A stretch of 64,000 nt of DNA from Neptunitalea lumnitzerae (lineage in GTDB: Bacteria > Bacteroidota > Bacteroidia > Flavobacteriales > Flavobacteriaceae): the NCBI RefSeq assembly GCF_027924185.1, contig NZ_BRVO01000004.1, forward strand, positions 62,001 through 126,000, read 5' to 3'. Numbering within the stretch: position 1 is the first letter of the stretch; every line of letters begins with the position of its first letter. The notes below the pieces were generated by a model. It saw only the letters and a list, made by a program, of their open reading frames with translations. It had not been told where the DNA came from and searched no databases. The translations under genes were made by a program, and so were the position numbers. Shown one piece after another: positions 55,858 to 63,701 of the stretch.

Positions 55858-56526
55858 TTATTTTCTACCAGCTACGAAGTCTTTTAAGTAAAAAGGCTCA
55901 AAATATGCTACATCTTCAAATGCCTGTTGGGTAAATTTAGTAAAAGCTATTTGCCCAACTTCAGCTGCCGAAGGAAACTTACCATCTAAAAACCTTGCAT
56001 TAGCACTAGTAAATACCTCCTTGCATTTTTCTGCTCCATCTCCTAAAAATAAAACAGTCCCCTTATCTAAAAACTCTTTAAAAGAAGTTTCATCAACTAT
56101 AACCGCAGTAGTTTCTTTCTCAAGCACCATATCTGATGTAAATATAGCTGCATAAACTTCCATTCTGCGTGCATCTAAAAGCGGTATTATATAATCTACT
56201 GCACGCTCTTTACCTTGGTAAGCCAATGCCTCTAGAGTAGATACAGCAATCAGCGGTTTATCCCATGCAAAACACAGTCCCTTTGCAGCAGAAACACCAA
56301 TACGCAACCCCGTGTAAGACCCAGGGCCTTTACTTACCGCAACAGCATCTATAGCTTCTACCGCTACATTTGCGTGCTCTATAATATCTTTTATAAAAGC
56401 ATGTAATTTTTCAGCATGTGAAAAGTTACCGGTATTTTCTTCTTTCAACACCTTTACTTCACCAGCTACACTTAATGCAACAGAGCAATTGGTTCCTGAG
56501 GTTTCAATACTTAATATATATCCCAT
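55858..56526 (-). CDS. tsaB: tRNA threonylcarbamoyladenosine biosynthesis protein TsaB
   Basis: 222 residues from MGYILSIETSGTNCS. Partner of TsaD/TsaE in making t6A37 of ANN-decoding tRNAs. It shows the ASKHA nucleotide-binding loop SIETSGTNCSVALS, VSKGPGSYTGLRIGVSAAKG and LDARRMEVYAAIF. A GTG-started extension upstream (to 56580) would be encoded by a terminator hairpin and is rejected. -7 element at 56544-56551 supports this start. Confidence 0.94.
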   Translation of the reverse strand: MGYILSIETSGTNCSVALSVAGEVKVLKEENTGNFSHAEKLHAFIKDIIEHANVAVEAIDAVAVSKGPGSYTGLRIGVSAAKGLCFAWDKPLIAVSTLEALAYQGKERAVDYIIPLLDARRMEVYAAIFTSDMVLEKETTAVIVDETSFKEFLDKGTVLFLGDGAEKCKEVFTSANARFLDGKFPSAAEVGQIAFTKFTQQAFEDVAYFEPFYLKDFVAGRK

Positions 56527-56543
56527 GAGATAAAAATTTACTG

Positions 56544-56551
56544 CGAAAGTA
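56544..56551 (-). promoter_or_regulatory. -7 element for tsaB
   Basis: The minus strand reads TACTTTCG (7 of 8 matches), just downstream of the terminator at 56557-56588, with a ~13-nt leader. Confidence 0.35.
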
Positions 56552-56556
56552 ATAAA

Positions 56557-56588
56557 AAAGAGAAGTGCGAAGAAATGCACTTCTCTTT
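56557..56588 (-). terminator. Intrinsic terminator upstream of tsaB
   Basis: A 12-bp perfect stem (AAAGAGAAGTGC / GCACTTCTCTTT, 56557-56568 and 56577-56588) with an 8-nt loop. The minus-strand transcript continues into TTTTATTA. Confidence 0.8.
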
Positions 56589-56785
56589 ATATATTGATTC
56601 TGTCCCAACACATACAGAACCAACATCTCCGCTAACAAACTTGGGTTACACAAAATATGTGCTTTAATACTTTCTTTTTCAACAGCAATGTTAGCTTTTT
56701 CCCCCTAACAAAATTTGTAATTAAATATTAAAAGCCCCCCATTAACTTTAATTACATTACAAATAAACCACATTTGTTAAACGAA
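56589..56785 (-). other. Structured intergenic element between two terminators
   Basis: About 200 nt between the adaptor-gene terminator and the one before tsaB. It carries the 7-bp inverted repeat GCTAACA (56631-56637) / TGTTAGC (56689-56695) and a run of C (56701-56705). On the minus strand an open frame without ATG crosses it. It could be a small RNA, a dispersed repeat or a relic; nothing decides. Confidence 0.35.
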
Positions 56786-56811
56786 AAAAATCCTCAATAG
56801 TGAGGATTTTT
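56786..56811 (-). terminator. Terminator downstream of the MacA-like gene
   Basis: An 11-bp stem (AAAAATCCTCA / TGAGGATTTTT) with an ATAG loop. The minus-strand transcript runs into TTTTTTTCG. Confidence 0.85.
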
Positions 56812-56833
56812 ATAAAATTATAGTGTGATTTTG

Positions 56834-58102
56834 TTATTTTTTTACTTGCTCTAGCTTCACCTTATCACCTGGTTTTAAGGTTTTTGACACCATATTATAA
56901 GGCCCTACAATCACTTCTTCACCTTCTTCTAAACCAGATACCACCTCTATATTAGTATCATCTTGTATACCTGTTTTAACCACTTTCAGTTTAGCCTCAT
57001 CTCCCTTCTTAACAAATACACACTCAAAACGCTCACCTGTGGTATCAGGCTTCGCAACTTCAAACACATCTTTTTTAGTACTTGTAGTATCTGTTTTCAT
57101 TACCACCGCACTAATAGGCACACCTACTATGCCTGTTTTCTTTTGAGTAATAATATCTACAGTAGCTGTCATACCAGGACGGAAAGGCGAATAATGCTCA
57201 GGCTTTCCTTCCAATAAGTCTTTATAAGACTCCTCTAATATTCTAACTTTAACTTTAAAGTTGGTAACCTGGTCTGCACTTGTAGTTTCGTTAGAAGTAT
57301 TTGCAATCTCAGTAACAATACCTTTAAATTCTTTTTTCAAATAGGCATCTACTTCTACAATTGCACTATCTCCCACTACTATTTTAACAATATCATTTTC
57401 ATTTACATCTACCTCTACCTCCATGTTATTTAAGTTAGCCACACGTAAAATTTCGGTACCTGCCATTTGTTGGGTTCCTAAAACACGCTCACCAACCTCT
57501 ACATCTAGTTTAGAAATAGTACCAGATACTGGTGCATAAATAGTAGTTCTTTTCAAATTATCTCTTGCCTCAGAAACAGAAGCTGCAGAACTTTTTACAT
57601 TATAAAAAGCAGACTCTTTAGTTGCTTTTGCTACCATGTAAGCAGAAACTACCTGATCCCATTCTGCTTTAGAAATAATCCCTTTATCAAATAAAATTTT
57701 GTTACGGTCGTAATTTTGCTTAGCCTCTAACAAACTAGCTTCTGCTTGTTGTTGGTTAGCTTTCATATTTTGTAAAGATGCTTCCGTTCTGTTTAAACTA
57801 GACTCGTAAATATCTGGGTTAATTCTTACCAACAAATCTCCTTTAGCTACTTGTTGCCCTTCTACTATAGGCAAATCAATAATTTCACCAGATACTTCAG
57901 AAGTAATTTTAACTTCTACCTCTGGCTGTATTTTACCTGTTGCAGAAACCGTTTCAGTAATATCTAACTTATCTATTTTCTGAACTGTAACCTCTTTTAA
58001 ATTTTCATCGTTACCAAGCATTCCTGAAGTTTTAGCAAACACCAATCCGGCTACTATAACAACGGCAATTACTAATAATATAATGACTGACTTTTTACTC
58101 AT
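56834..58102 (-). CDS. Efflux transporter periplasmic adaptor (MacA/HlyD-like)
   Basis: 422 residues. One N-terminal membrane helix (VIILLVIAVVIVAGLVF), then the membrane-fusion fold: lipoyl half-motif KITSEVSGEIIDLPIVEGQQV, a helical hairpin (~100-180), the second half-motif RTTIYAPVSGTISKLDVEVG, and a beta-barrel. It would link an inner-membrane pump to the TolC-like channel encoded just upstream. No ABC or RND pump gene is in the window. Confidence 0.92.
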   Translation of the reverse strand: MSKKSVIILLVIAVVIVAGLVFAKTSGMLGNDENLKEVTVQKIDKLDITETVSATGKIQPEVEVKITSEVSGEIIDLPIVEGQQVAKGDLLVRINPDIYESSLNRTEASLQNMKANQQQAEASLLEAKQNYDRNKILFDKGIISKAEWDQVVSAYMVAKATKESAFYNVKSSAASVSEARDNLKRTTIYAPVSGTISKLDVEVGERVLGTQQMAGTEILRVANLNNMEVEVDVNENDIVKIVVGDSAIVEVDAYLKKEFKGIVTEIANTSNETTSADQVTNFKVKVRILEESYKDLLEGKPEHYSPFRPGMTATVDIITQKKTGIVGVPISAVVMKTDTTSTKKDVFEVAKPDTTGERFECVFVKKGDEAKLKVVKTGIQDDTNIEVVSGLEEGEEVIVGPYNMVSKTLKPGDKVKLEQVKK

Positions 58103-58116
58103 GATTTATAAATGGA

Positions 58117-59451
58117 TTAATTGGCTGATATTGGAATACCAAAATAAAATTCTAATACTTTTAGTTTAAATATATAATCGTACTTGTTTCTTACTACGTC
58201 AGATTGCGCACTTTCATAATCTGTTTTAGACTGGTTATAGTCATACGAGTTTAACAAACCTACATTATAGCGCTCTTCTGTAAAGTTAAAAGCTTGGCTT
58301 CTGGCTTCTAGCGTTTTTAAAGAAGCCTCATATAATTTTTTTGCATTAGAAGCATCTATGTATGCCTGATACACATTCTTCTCCAAATCAAGTTCTGTTT
58401 GCTCTAAATCATTTTGAGCACGTAACACATTAATCTTACTACGTTGTACCTGTGCTCTGGTACTAAAGCCATTTAAAATAGGAATACTTAACTGTGCTCC
58501 AACTCCCATACCATCGTAAATAGCTAATTGATCAAAGAAATTTGTATTCTCCAAACTAGACCATCTAGTATTATAACTAATAAAACCACTCAGCGAAGGA
58601 TAGTAAGAAGACCTAGCAAGCTTTGTATCTAATTCCGCTAACTCTAAATTAGAAGCTGCAATTTTTATAGTATTTAAAACTTCTTTTGCTTTATCAGAAA
58701 TCTCACGTGGAGATTTATCTAGTATAGAAACATCTAAAGGCACTTCAAACTCTTCATCCACCACATCAAAATCCATATACTCCTTAATTAATAAAGTTTG
58801 TGCTAACCCTATTTTAGAAATAAGTAAATTATTCTCAGCATTAATTATTTGTTGCTCTTGTGATGCATTGGTAGCTTGTAGTTCGTAAATATCGCCAGCT
58901 GGTAAAGACCCTGCATTTATTAACTCCTGTGTACGCTCAATATTTTCTTGCGTTAACTGGTTCTGGAATTCTAATACACGTAATTGTTCTTTATTTGCCA
59001 GAATTTCTAAATACGCATTCGCCACCATAAGTATTACATCATCTTTCATTCCGTCTAAAGAATACTCAGATGCTATTTTATTCAACTTAGCCCTTTGGTA
59101 ACGACGCCAAGCACTCAAACCAGATGATAAATTAACAGATGAAGTTCCACCTCCGTTAAAAGTAGAAAAACCAGTGCTATATGAGTTAGTTGTTTGGTTA
59201 AGACCTACACTTGGATTATACGTATATGACCCACTAAAATTTAAAGTTGGAAGAAACCCACCCTTAGCTTCAAGAATATCAATATCGGTAGCATCGTAAT
59301 CTAGCATTGACTGCTTTACCGAAATGTTATTCTCTAAAGCATGGTCAATACATTCAACTAAGGTCCATTTTTTCTCTTGTGCCCCTAGCAGTGTCACACA
59401 AAAAAAGAGAGAAAAAATTAAAGTCTTTTTTATTGGTATAGAATATTGCAT
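58117..59451 (-). CDS. TolC-family outer-membrane efflux channel
   Basis: 444 residues. Signal peptide (MQYSIPIKKTLIFSLFFCVTLLGAQ) followed by two repeats of the OEP domain (TLVECIDHALENNISVKQS, ... VYQAYIDASNAKKLYEASL), long helical hairpins and FLPTLNFSGSYTYNPSVG. Forms the outer-membrane duct of a tripartite pump. 14 bp upstream of the adaptor gene in the same operon. Confidence 0.93.
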   Translation of the reverse strand: MQYSIPIKKTLIFSLFFCVTLLGAQEKKWTLVECIDHALENNISVKQSMLDYDATDIDILEAKGGFLPTLNFSGSYTYNPSVGLNQTTNSYSTGFSTFNGGGTSSVNLSSGLSAWRRYQRAKLNKIASEYSLDGMKDDVILMVANAYLEILANKEQLRVLEFQNQLTQENIERTQELINAGSLPAGDIYELQATNASQEQQIINAENNLLISKIGLAQTLLIKEYMDFDVVDEEFEVPLDVSILDKSPREISDKAKEVLNTIKIAASNLELAELDTKLARSSYYPSLSGFISYNTRWSSLENTNFFDQLAIYDGMGVGAQLSIPILNGFSTRAQVQRSKINVLRAQNDLEQTELDLEKNVYQAYIDASNAKKLYEASLKTLEARSQAFNFTEERYNVGLLNSYDYNQSKTDYESAQSDVVRNKYDYIFKLKVLEFYFGIPISAN

Positions 59452-59531
59452 ATAAAGTAATTCTGATAGTTTATCTGAAAATTAATTCATACCATTAGAC
59501 TACCCTATATGCTATTTGTTACAATAAAAAT

Positions 59532-59759
59532 TTAATTTCTGAATTTTTTATAGATAATAAAGCCTATTACCCCTACCAATAAGTAAGGCATTGCCATAAG
59601 AAAAACAATACCATTGTTAACACCCTCTGCCGCCGATGTATCGTCACTGTTTTCTAAAACAGCTCTACACATAGCACATTGTGCCGAAATAAAATTAGGC
59701 ACAAACACCAACAGTGCTATAACACTATATTTTACAACATTTGTTTTATTAGCTACCAT
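59532..59759 (-). CDS. Small exported CxxC membrane protein of the oxidase cluster
   Basis: 75 residues. An N-terminal hydrophobic segment, SAQ-CAMCRAVLEN (CxxC at residues 28 and 31), and a C-terminal membrane helix (IVFLMAMPYLLVGVIGFIIYKK). It overlaps the DUF420 gene by 11 bp and is last in the oxidase run. Proteins of this form follow cytochrome oxidase genes in other Bacteroidota; a metal or redox role in oxidase assembly is inferred. Confidence 0.7.
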   Translation of the reverse strand: MVANKTNVVKYSVIALLVFVPNFISAQCAMCRAVLENSDDTSAAEGVNNGIVFLMAMPYLLVGVIGFIIYKKFRN

Positions 59760-60294
59760 AGTAAGGGGCTATCATTACATATACAATTACACCCGTGATG
59801 GCTATATACAACCAAATAGGAAATGTAATTTTTGCAATTTTTCTATGCTTATCAAAACGTTGTGCAAGCGCTCTCACATAAGAAACCAACACTAACGGAA
59901 TTACAGCTATAGACAAGAATACATGCGTAATTAAAATAAAGTAGTAAAACAATTTACCTATACCCTCGCCTCCATAAGGTGTAGAATCTGCACTCATATG
60001 ATAAGCCACATACATTACCAAAAACAGTAAAGACAGTCCAATACATGTTTTCATTAAATTCTCATGAAGCTTCACATTCTTATTTTTAATAGCCCATAAT
60101 GCAGCTACTAATAAAATAGCAGTTACCCCATTAATACCCGCATAAATAGGTGGCAAAAAGTAAAACGGCTGTACATCTAATCCAAAATCTGAAAGCTTTA
60201 TGGTAAAAAGCACAGCAACCGCAACCGGTATGATAACAGACAATGCTATTATCCAAAAATTATATTTTTTCTCAATGGTACTTTGTCCTTCCAT
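59749..60294 (-). CDS. DUF420 family membrane protein
   Basis: 181 residues with about five membrane helices. Conserved His lie in VAYHMSAD and LITHVFLS, which could bind metal or heme. DUF420 (CtaM-like) proteins are often encoded in cytochrome-oxidase assembly operons. It follows the SCO gene by 7 bp. Confidence 0.87.
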   Translation of the reverse strand: MEGQSTIEKKYNFWIIALSVIIPVAVAVLFTIKLSDFGLDVQPFYFLPPIYAGINGVTAILLVAALWAIKNKNVKLHENLMKTCIGLSLLFLVMYVAYHMSADSTPYGGEGIGKLFYYFILITHVFLSIAVIPLVLVSYVRALAQRFDKHRKIAKITFPIWLYIAITGVIVYVMIAPYYGS

Positions 60295-60301
60295 AACTAC
60301 A

Positions 60302-60982
60302 CTACTTCTTTAGTTCAATTCCTATATCTGTTATTAACTTCTGTAACTCTTCCTCTTTCAACCCATCGTAATAAATAATAGGGTTTCCATTCTCATCTAA
60401 ACGAGATACAATATTTCCTTTTTTATCAATTAACGCAAACAAGCCAGAATGCTCAAAACCTCCATTAGAAGCATCACCTTCACCTACATAAATATTAAAA
60501 CCAGTATTGGCTAAATCAAATACTTCATTTTGACCTTTGCCTGTTAAGAAATGCCAGTTTTCATTTACCACACCATATCCTTCAGCATATTTCTTTAAAA
60601 CTTCAGGAGTATCATGTTCCGGATCAATAGAAAAAGAAGCTATCGCAAAATCATCATTTGTTAAAAAATGATCTTGTACTTTAATCATATTTCTATTCAT
60701 AATAGGGCAAATAGATGGGCAGGTAGTAAAGAAAAATTCTGCTACATATACCTTTCCCTCATAATCTTTATTGGTAATAGTCTCACCATTCTGATCGGTA
60801 AAAGAAAACTCAGGCGCCTTACCTATGGTTTTCATTTCAACATATTCTTCAGCAGCTACTCTATGCCTATCTTCATCAATTACCGTATTCGACTGAATTT
60901 TTTTTGAAACCATTCTAAAGGTTAAAAATCCAAACACCACAATAATTACAATTAGGCCAATAACATAACTCTTATTTTTCAT
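60302..60982 (-). CDS. SCO1/SenC copper chaperone
   Basis: 226 residues. A membrane anchor (~6-23) precedes a thioredoxin-like domain with CPSIC (Cys88, Cys92) and the copper-ligand His178 in GFEHSGLF. It delivers copper to CuA of cytochrome c oxidase subunit II. It overlaps the upstream gene by 11 bp and belongs to the same run. Confidence 0.93.
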   Translation of the reverse strand: MKNKSYVIGLIVIIVVFGFLTFRMVSKKIQSNTVIDEDRHRVAAEEYVEMKTIGKAPEFSFTDQNGETITNKDYEGKVYVAEFFFTTCPSICPIMNRNMIKVQDHFLTNDDFAIASFSIDPEHDTPEVLKKYAEGYGVVNENWHFLTGKGQNEVFDLANTGFNIYVGEGDASNGGFEHSGLFALIDKKGNIVSRLDENGNPIIYYDGLKEEELQKLITDIGIELKK

Positions 60983-61652
60983 GCTCCAACTCTTTTATTC
61001 TTCTTTGGTCAGAATCAAACTTACCAGTACGTTTATCTCTATACTCTTGAAAAAGCACTCTTAAATCTGGCACCACCTTTTTATGTAGTTCTGCAATACT
61101 AGTAGCATCATACCCATATATTGGTCCGTTACCATCATCATCAAACCTACCACGCATATTACGTTCTCTGTCTATAATATAAAAATGAGTATTTAATTGA
61201 AAGGTACTATCTACAGCCACACCACTTTTTAACTGATTAAAGTAATCATTAATTTGAGCTTCGGTACCAAACAGAAAAGTCCAATACTTTAAATCTACAT
61301 ACTCTCCTATCTTCTCTCTAATAACCATTTCCGAAGACTTATACTGTTCTGGCACTAGAAACAACACCTGAAAACCTTTATACCCCATAGCCCATTTATA
61401 GGTTTTCTCGTTTACATTAGAAATTTCTGCAATGTGCTTTAATGGATCTTCATTAAAAGGCATTACTACCGATATATGATTTTCTAACAAAATAGAATCT
61501 GCAGCTTCATCTACAGGGTGCATACCTTGTATTTCTGGCACGTTCTCTTTTACTATGTCTAATGGAGAGTAGTAATGCTCAGATGTTAACATAACTAGCA
61601 AAAACATTACCGGTAAAAAAAACAAGATTCCTAAAACTAACTTCTTCTTCAT
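60972..61652 (-). CDS. SCO-like membrane-anchored protein lacking active-site Cys
   Basis: 226 residues from MKKKLVLGILFFLPVMF. One membrane anchor, then a thioredoxin-like domain. The C-terminal segment (HFYIIDRERNMRGRFDDDGN, then YDATSIAELHKKVVPD) matches the SCO chaperone encoded next to it (LFALIDKKGNIVSRLDENGN, then EEELQKLITD). No cysteine occurs in the protein, so copper binding by CxxxC is impossible. It may be a structural or regulatory partner of SCO. A TTG start at 61673 lies inside the -7 element. Confidence 0.75.
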   Translation of the reverse strand: MKKKLVLGILFFLPVMFLLVMLTSEHYYSPLDIVKENVPEIQGMHPVDEAADSILLENHISVVMPFNEDPLKHIAEISNVNEKTYKWAMGYKGFQVLFLVPEQYKSSEMVIREKIGEYVDLKYWTFLFGTEAQINDYFNQLKSGVAVDSTFQLNTHFYIIDRERNMRGRFDDDGNGPIYGYDATSIAELHKKVVPDLRVLFQEYRDKRTGKFDSDQRRIKELEHEK

Positions 61653-61670
61653 TTTATAATATATACGCTG

Positions 61671-61678
61671 CAAAAATA
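61671..61678 (-). promoter_or_regulatory. -7 element for the SCO-like gene
   Basis: The minus strand reads TATTTTTG, a perfect TAnnTTTG match immediately after the U-tract of the terminator at 61683-61704, with a ~14-nt leader. Confidence 0.5.
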
Positions 61679-61682
61679 AAAA

Positions 61683-61704
61683 AAGGCGGTTAAAAAACCG
61701 CCTT
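61683..61704 (-). terminator. Terminator after cytochrome oxidase subunit IV
   Basis: Stem AAGGCGGTT / AACCGCCTT (61683-61691, 61696-61704) with a 4-nt loop and a minus-strand U-tract. It separates the subunit genes from the copper-chaperone genes. Confidence 0.85.
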
Positions 61705-61725
61705 AAAATTATATCTTAACTTTTA

Positions 61726-62109
61726 TTAAAAATCCCATTTAATAAAACCGTCTAAGTACACATTGTAAATATAATTACCTTCTACTAGTAAAATAAATGC
61801 TAAGTAAGGAATTAAGATTAATAATGGAACTACTAATGATATTCTAAACCATTTAACTTCGTCTCTAATGTGCATAAAGTCCCAAGCAATATAGTATGCT
61901 TTTACAATGGTAAGGATAATAAATATCCAGTTTAAAAGTTTCATACCTAAAACCATCCCCATTAAAGACTCTGGCTTAATAATACCTAATACAACCTCTA
62001 TAGCTGTAATAACAGATAACAGTATAAGTACACCAACAATTTTTTGTTGATTAGACTTAAATTTAAGCGCTCCTCTAAAGATTTCTAATTTATGTGTATC
62101 GTGTGCCAT
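61726..62109 (-). CDS. Cytochrome c oxidase subunit IV family protein
   Basis: 127 residues with three membrane helices (IVGVLILLSVITAIEVVLGI, KLLNWIFIILTIVKAYYIAW, LVVPLLILIPYLAFILLVEG). YYIAWDFMHIRDE is the caa3-type subunit IV signature. 25 bp after subunit III. Confidence 0.9.
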   Translation of the reverse strand: MAHDTHKLEIFRGALKFKSNQQKIVGVLILLSVITAIEVVLGIIKPESLMGMVLGMKLLNWIFIILTIVKAYYIAWDFMHIRDEVKWFRISLVVPLLILIPYLAFILLVEGNYIYNVYLDGFIKWDF

Positions 62110-62134
62110 AATATGCTATTTCTTTATTTGGTAA

Positions 62135-63061
62135 TTAAACAAGGTAAAAGAATGTAAATACAAATACCCAAACTAAATCTACAAAGTGCCAGTATAAACC
62201 AACTTTTTCAACCATCTCGTAGCTTTTTCTTTTCTCATAAGTACCAACAATTACGTTAGCAAATATGATGATATTAAGAATTACACCAGAGAATACGTGG
62301 AAACCGTGGAAACCAGTAATAAAGAAGAAGAAATCTCCAAATAATTTACTACCGTACTCGTTTCTTATAAGGTTTGCACCTTCTACTACGTGCTTAGCAC
62401 CTTCTAATTTAGCAACAGACTCTGCTCTAGTTAAAACAGTCTTATGACCATCTTCAGTAAGCTTTTGAGTTCTTACAAGTAAGTCTCCGTGCTCTTCAAA
62501 TCCTTTTAAAACACCAGCTACACTATATGTAGTAGCACCTTCACCTGTAAAATCATCTTCTAAATGAACAGCAAACTCAGACAAAGCAACTTGCTTATGC
62601 GTTTCAGCGTCTACAAACTGTAAAATCTGTCCACCTTTAGTTTCTACTGCACCATACTCACCTCTAATAAAAGTTGACCATTCCCAAGCTTGAGAACCAA
62701 CGAATATTAAACCACCAATAATAGTTGCAAACATTAACCATGCAACTCTGTTTTGCTTTAATTTATGTCCAGCATCAACAGCTAATACCATAGTTACAGA
62801 CGAGATGATTAAAACAAACGTCATAAAGGCAACATAAATCATTGGTTGCGGATTTCCATGCATAAACGGAACGTGGGTAAAAACCTCATCGGCAATAGGC
62901 CAAGTGTCCATAAATTTAAACCTGGAGAAACCATAGGCTGCTAAAAAGCCTGAAAATGTTAATGCATCAGAAACGATGAAAAACCAGATCATCATTTTAC
63001 CGTAGCTAGCCTTAAACGGTCTACCTTCTGTAGTATCTGCATGTGTTACAGTAGCTTCCAT
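62135..63061 (-). CDS. Cytochrome c oxidase subunit III (with soluble insert)
   Basis: 308 residues. Subunit III helices (MMIWFFIVSDALTFSGFLAA, FLTGFHGFHVFSG as FFFITGFHGFHVFSGV, HFVDLVWVFVFTFFYL). An insert of about 100 residues (~125-235, QAWEWSTFI to LIRNEYG) separates helices and should be periplasmic or peripheral. Such inserts occur in other Flavobacteriia. Confidence 0.93.
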   Translation of the reverse strand: MEATVTHADTTEGRPFKASYGKMMIWFFIVSDALTFSGFLAAYGFSRFKFMDTWPIADEVFTHVPFMHGNPQPMIYVAFMTFVLIISSVTMVLAVDAGHKLKQNRVAWLMFATIIGGLIFVGSQAWEWSTFIRGEYGAVETKGGQILQFVDAETHKQVALSEFAVHLEDDFTGEGATTYSVAGVLKGFEEHGDLLVRTQKLTEDGHKTVLTRAESVAKLEGAKHVVEGANLIRNEYGSKLFGDFFFFITGFHGFHVFSGVILNIIIFANVIVGTYEKRKSYEMVEKVGLYWHFVDLVWVFVFTFFYLV

Positions 63062-63116
63062 ATTGAATAAAGTATATCTGTGTTAAAAATTTCTCAAATC
63101 TACATTTTTTTTCGTT

Positions 63117-63701
63117 TTAAACGAAATAGAAAAATGAAATCAATAATAACCATAAAATATCTAAAAAGTGCCAAAACGTAACACCTTGTTCAAATCCAAG
63201 GGTTTGTCCGTTTTCGTATTTTTGTTTAAAATGATTATAAATTAGTACTAATAGTACCACCAAACCAGCAATAACGTGCAAAATATGCAAAAATGCTATC
63301 ACATATATATATGATGTTCTTACATTACTAGCAGGCCCTGTTAAATATAAATTGTTATTTATTAATTCCTGAAAACCTAAGAACTGGCATACAATAAAAC
63401 CAATTCCTAAAACAAACGTTACCCCCAACATTAAAGAAGCTACACTTCTTTTTCCACTCTTAAGGCCCGTCCAAGCCAAATGCATTGTTAAACTACTCAC
63501 CAAAATAATAGCAGTACTTACTAAAAACAATGATGGTATATCAAAATCTGTTAACCAATCTTTTCTTTTACTACTTACTATATAAGCACTAATTAAACCA
63601 GCAAACATCATAAACAGACTTATGATAGCAAACCAAAGTATCATTTTCTTTGCTCTGTTTAGCTTTTCTTGCCCCGTTCCTTGTGTAAAGTCCATTACCA
63701 T
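63117..63701 (-). CDS. Cytochrome c oxidase subunit III (short form)
   Basis: 194 residues with five helices. Hallmarks are IISLFMMFAGLISAYIVS, FLHILHVIAGLVV and VTFWHFLDILWLLLISFFYFV. The first ATG (63701) overlaps the heme O synthase stop by one base (TAATG), favouring coupling; a second ATG two codons on (63695) is possible. A second subunit III beside the 308-residue form. Confidence 0.92.
   Translation of the reverse strand: MVMDFTQGTGQEKLNRAKKMILWFAIISLFMMFAGLISAYIVSSKRKDWLTDFDIPSLFLVSTAIILVSSLTMHLAWTGLKSGKRSVASLMLGVTFVLGIGFIVCQFLGFQELINNNLYLTGPASNVRTSYIYVIAFLHILHVIAGLVVLLVLIYNHFKQKYENGQTLGFEQGVTFWHFLDILWLLLISFFYFV

Noticed and set aside
56526-56580. N-terminal extension of tsaB from a GTG codon
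   Set aside because: The extension would be encoded by the terminator hairpin, and the family starts at MGYILSIETSG.
56505-56704. Minus-strand open frame without ATG crossing 56589-56785 into tsaB
   Set aside because: No start codon in its first half and it overlaps tsaB out of frame; kept only as a possible relic in the findings.
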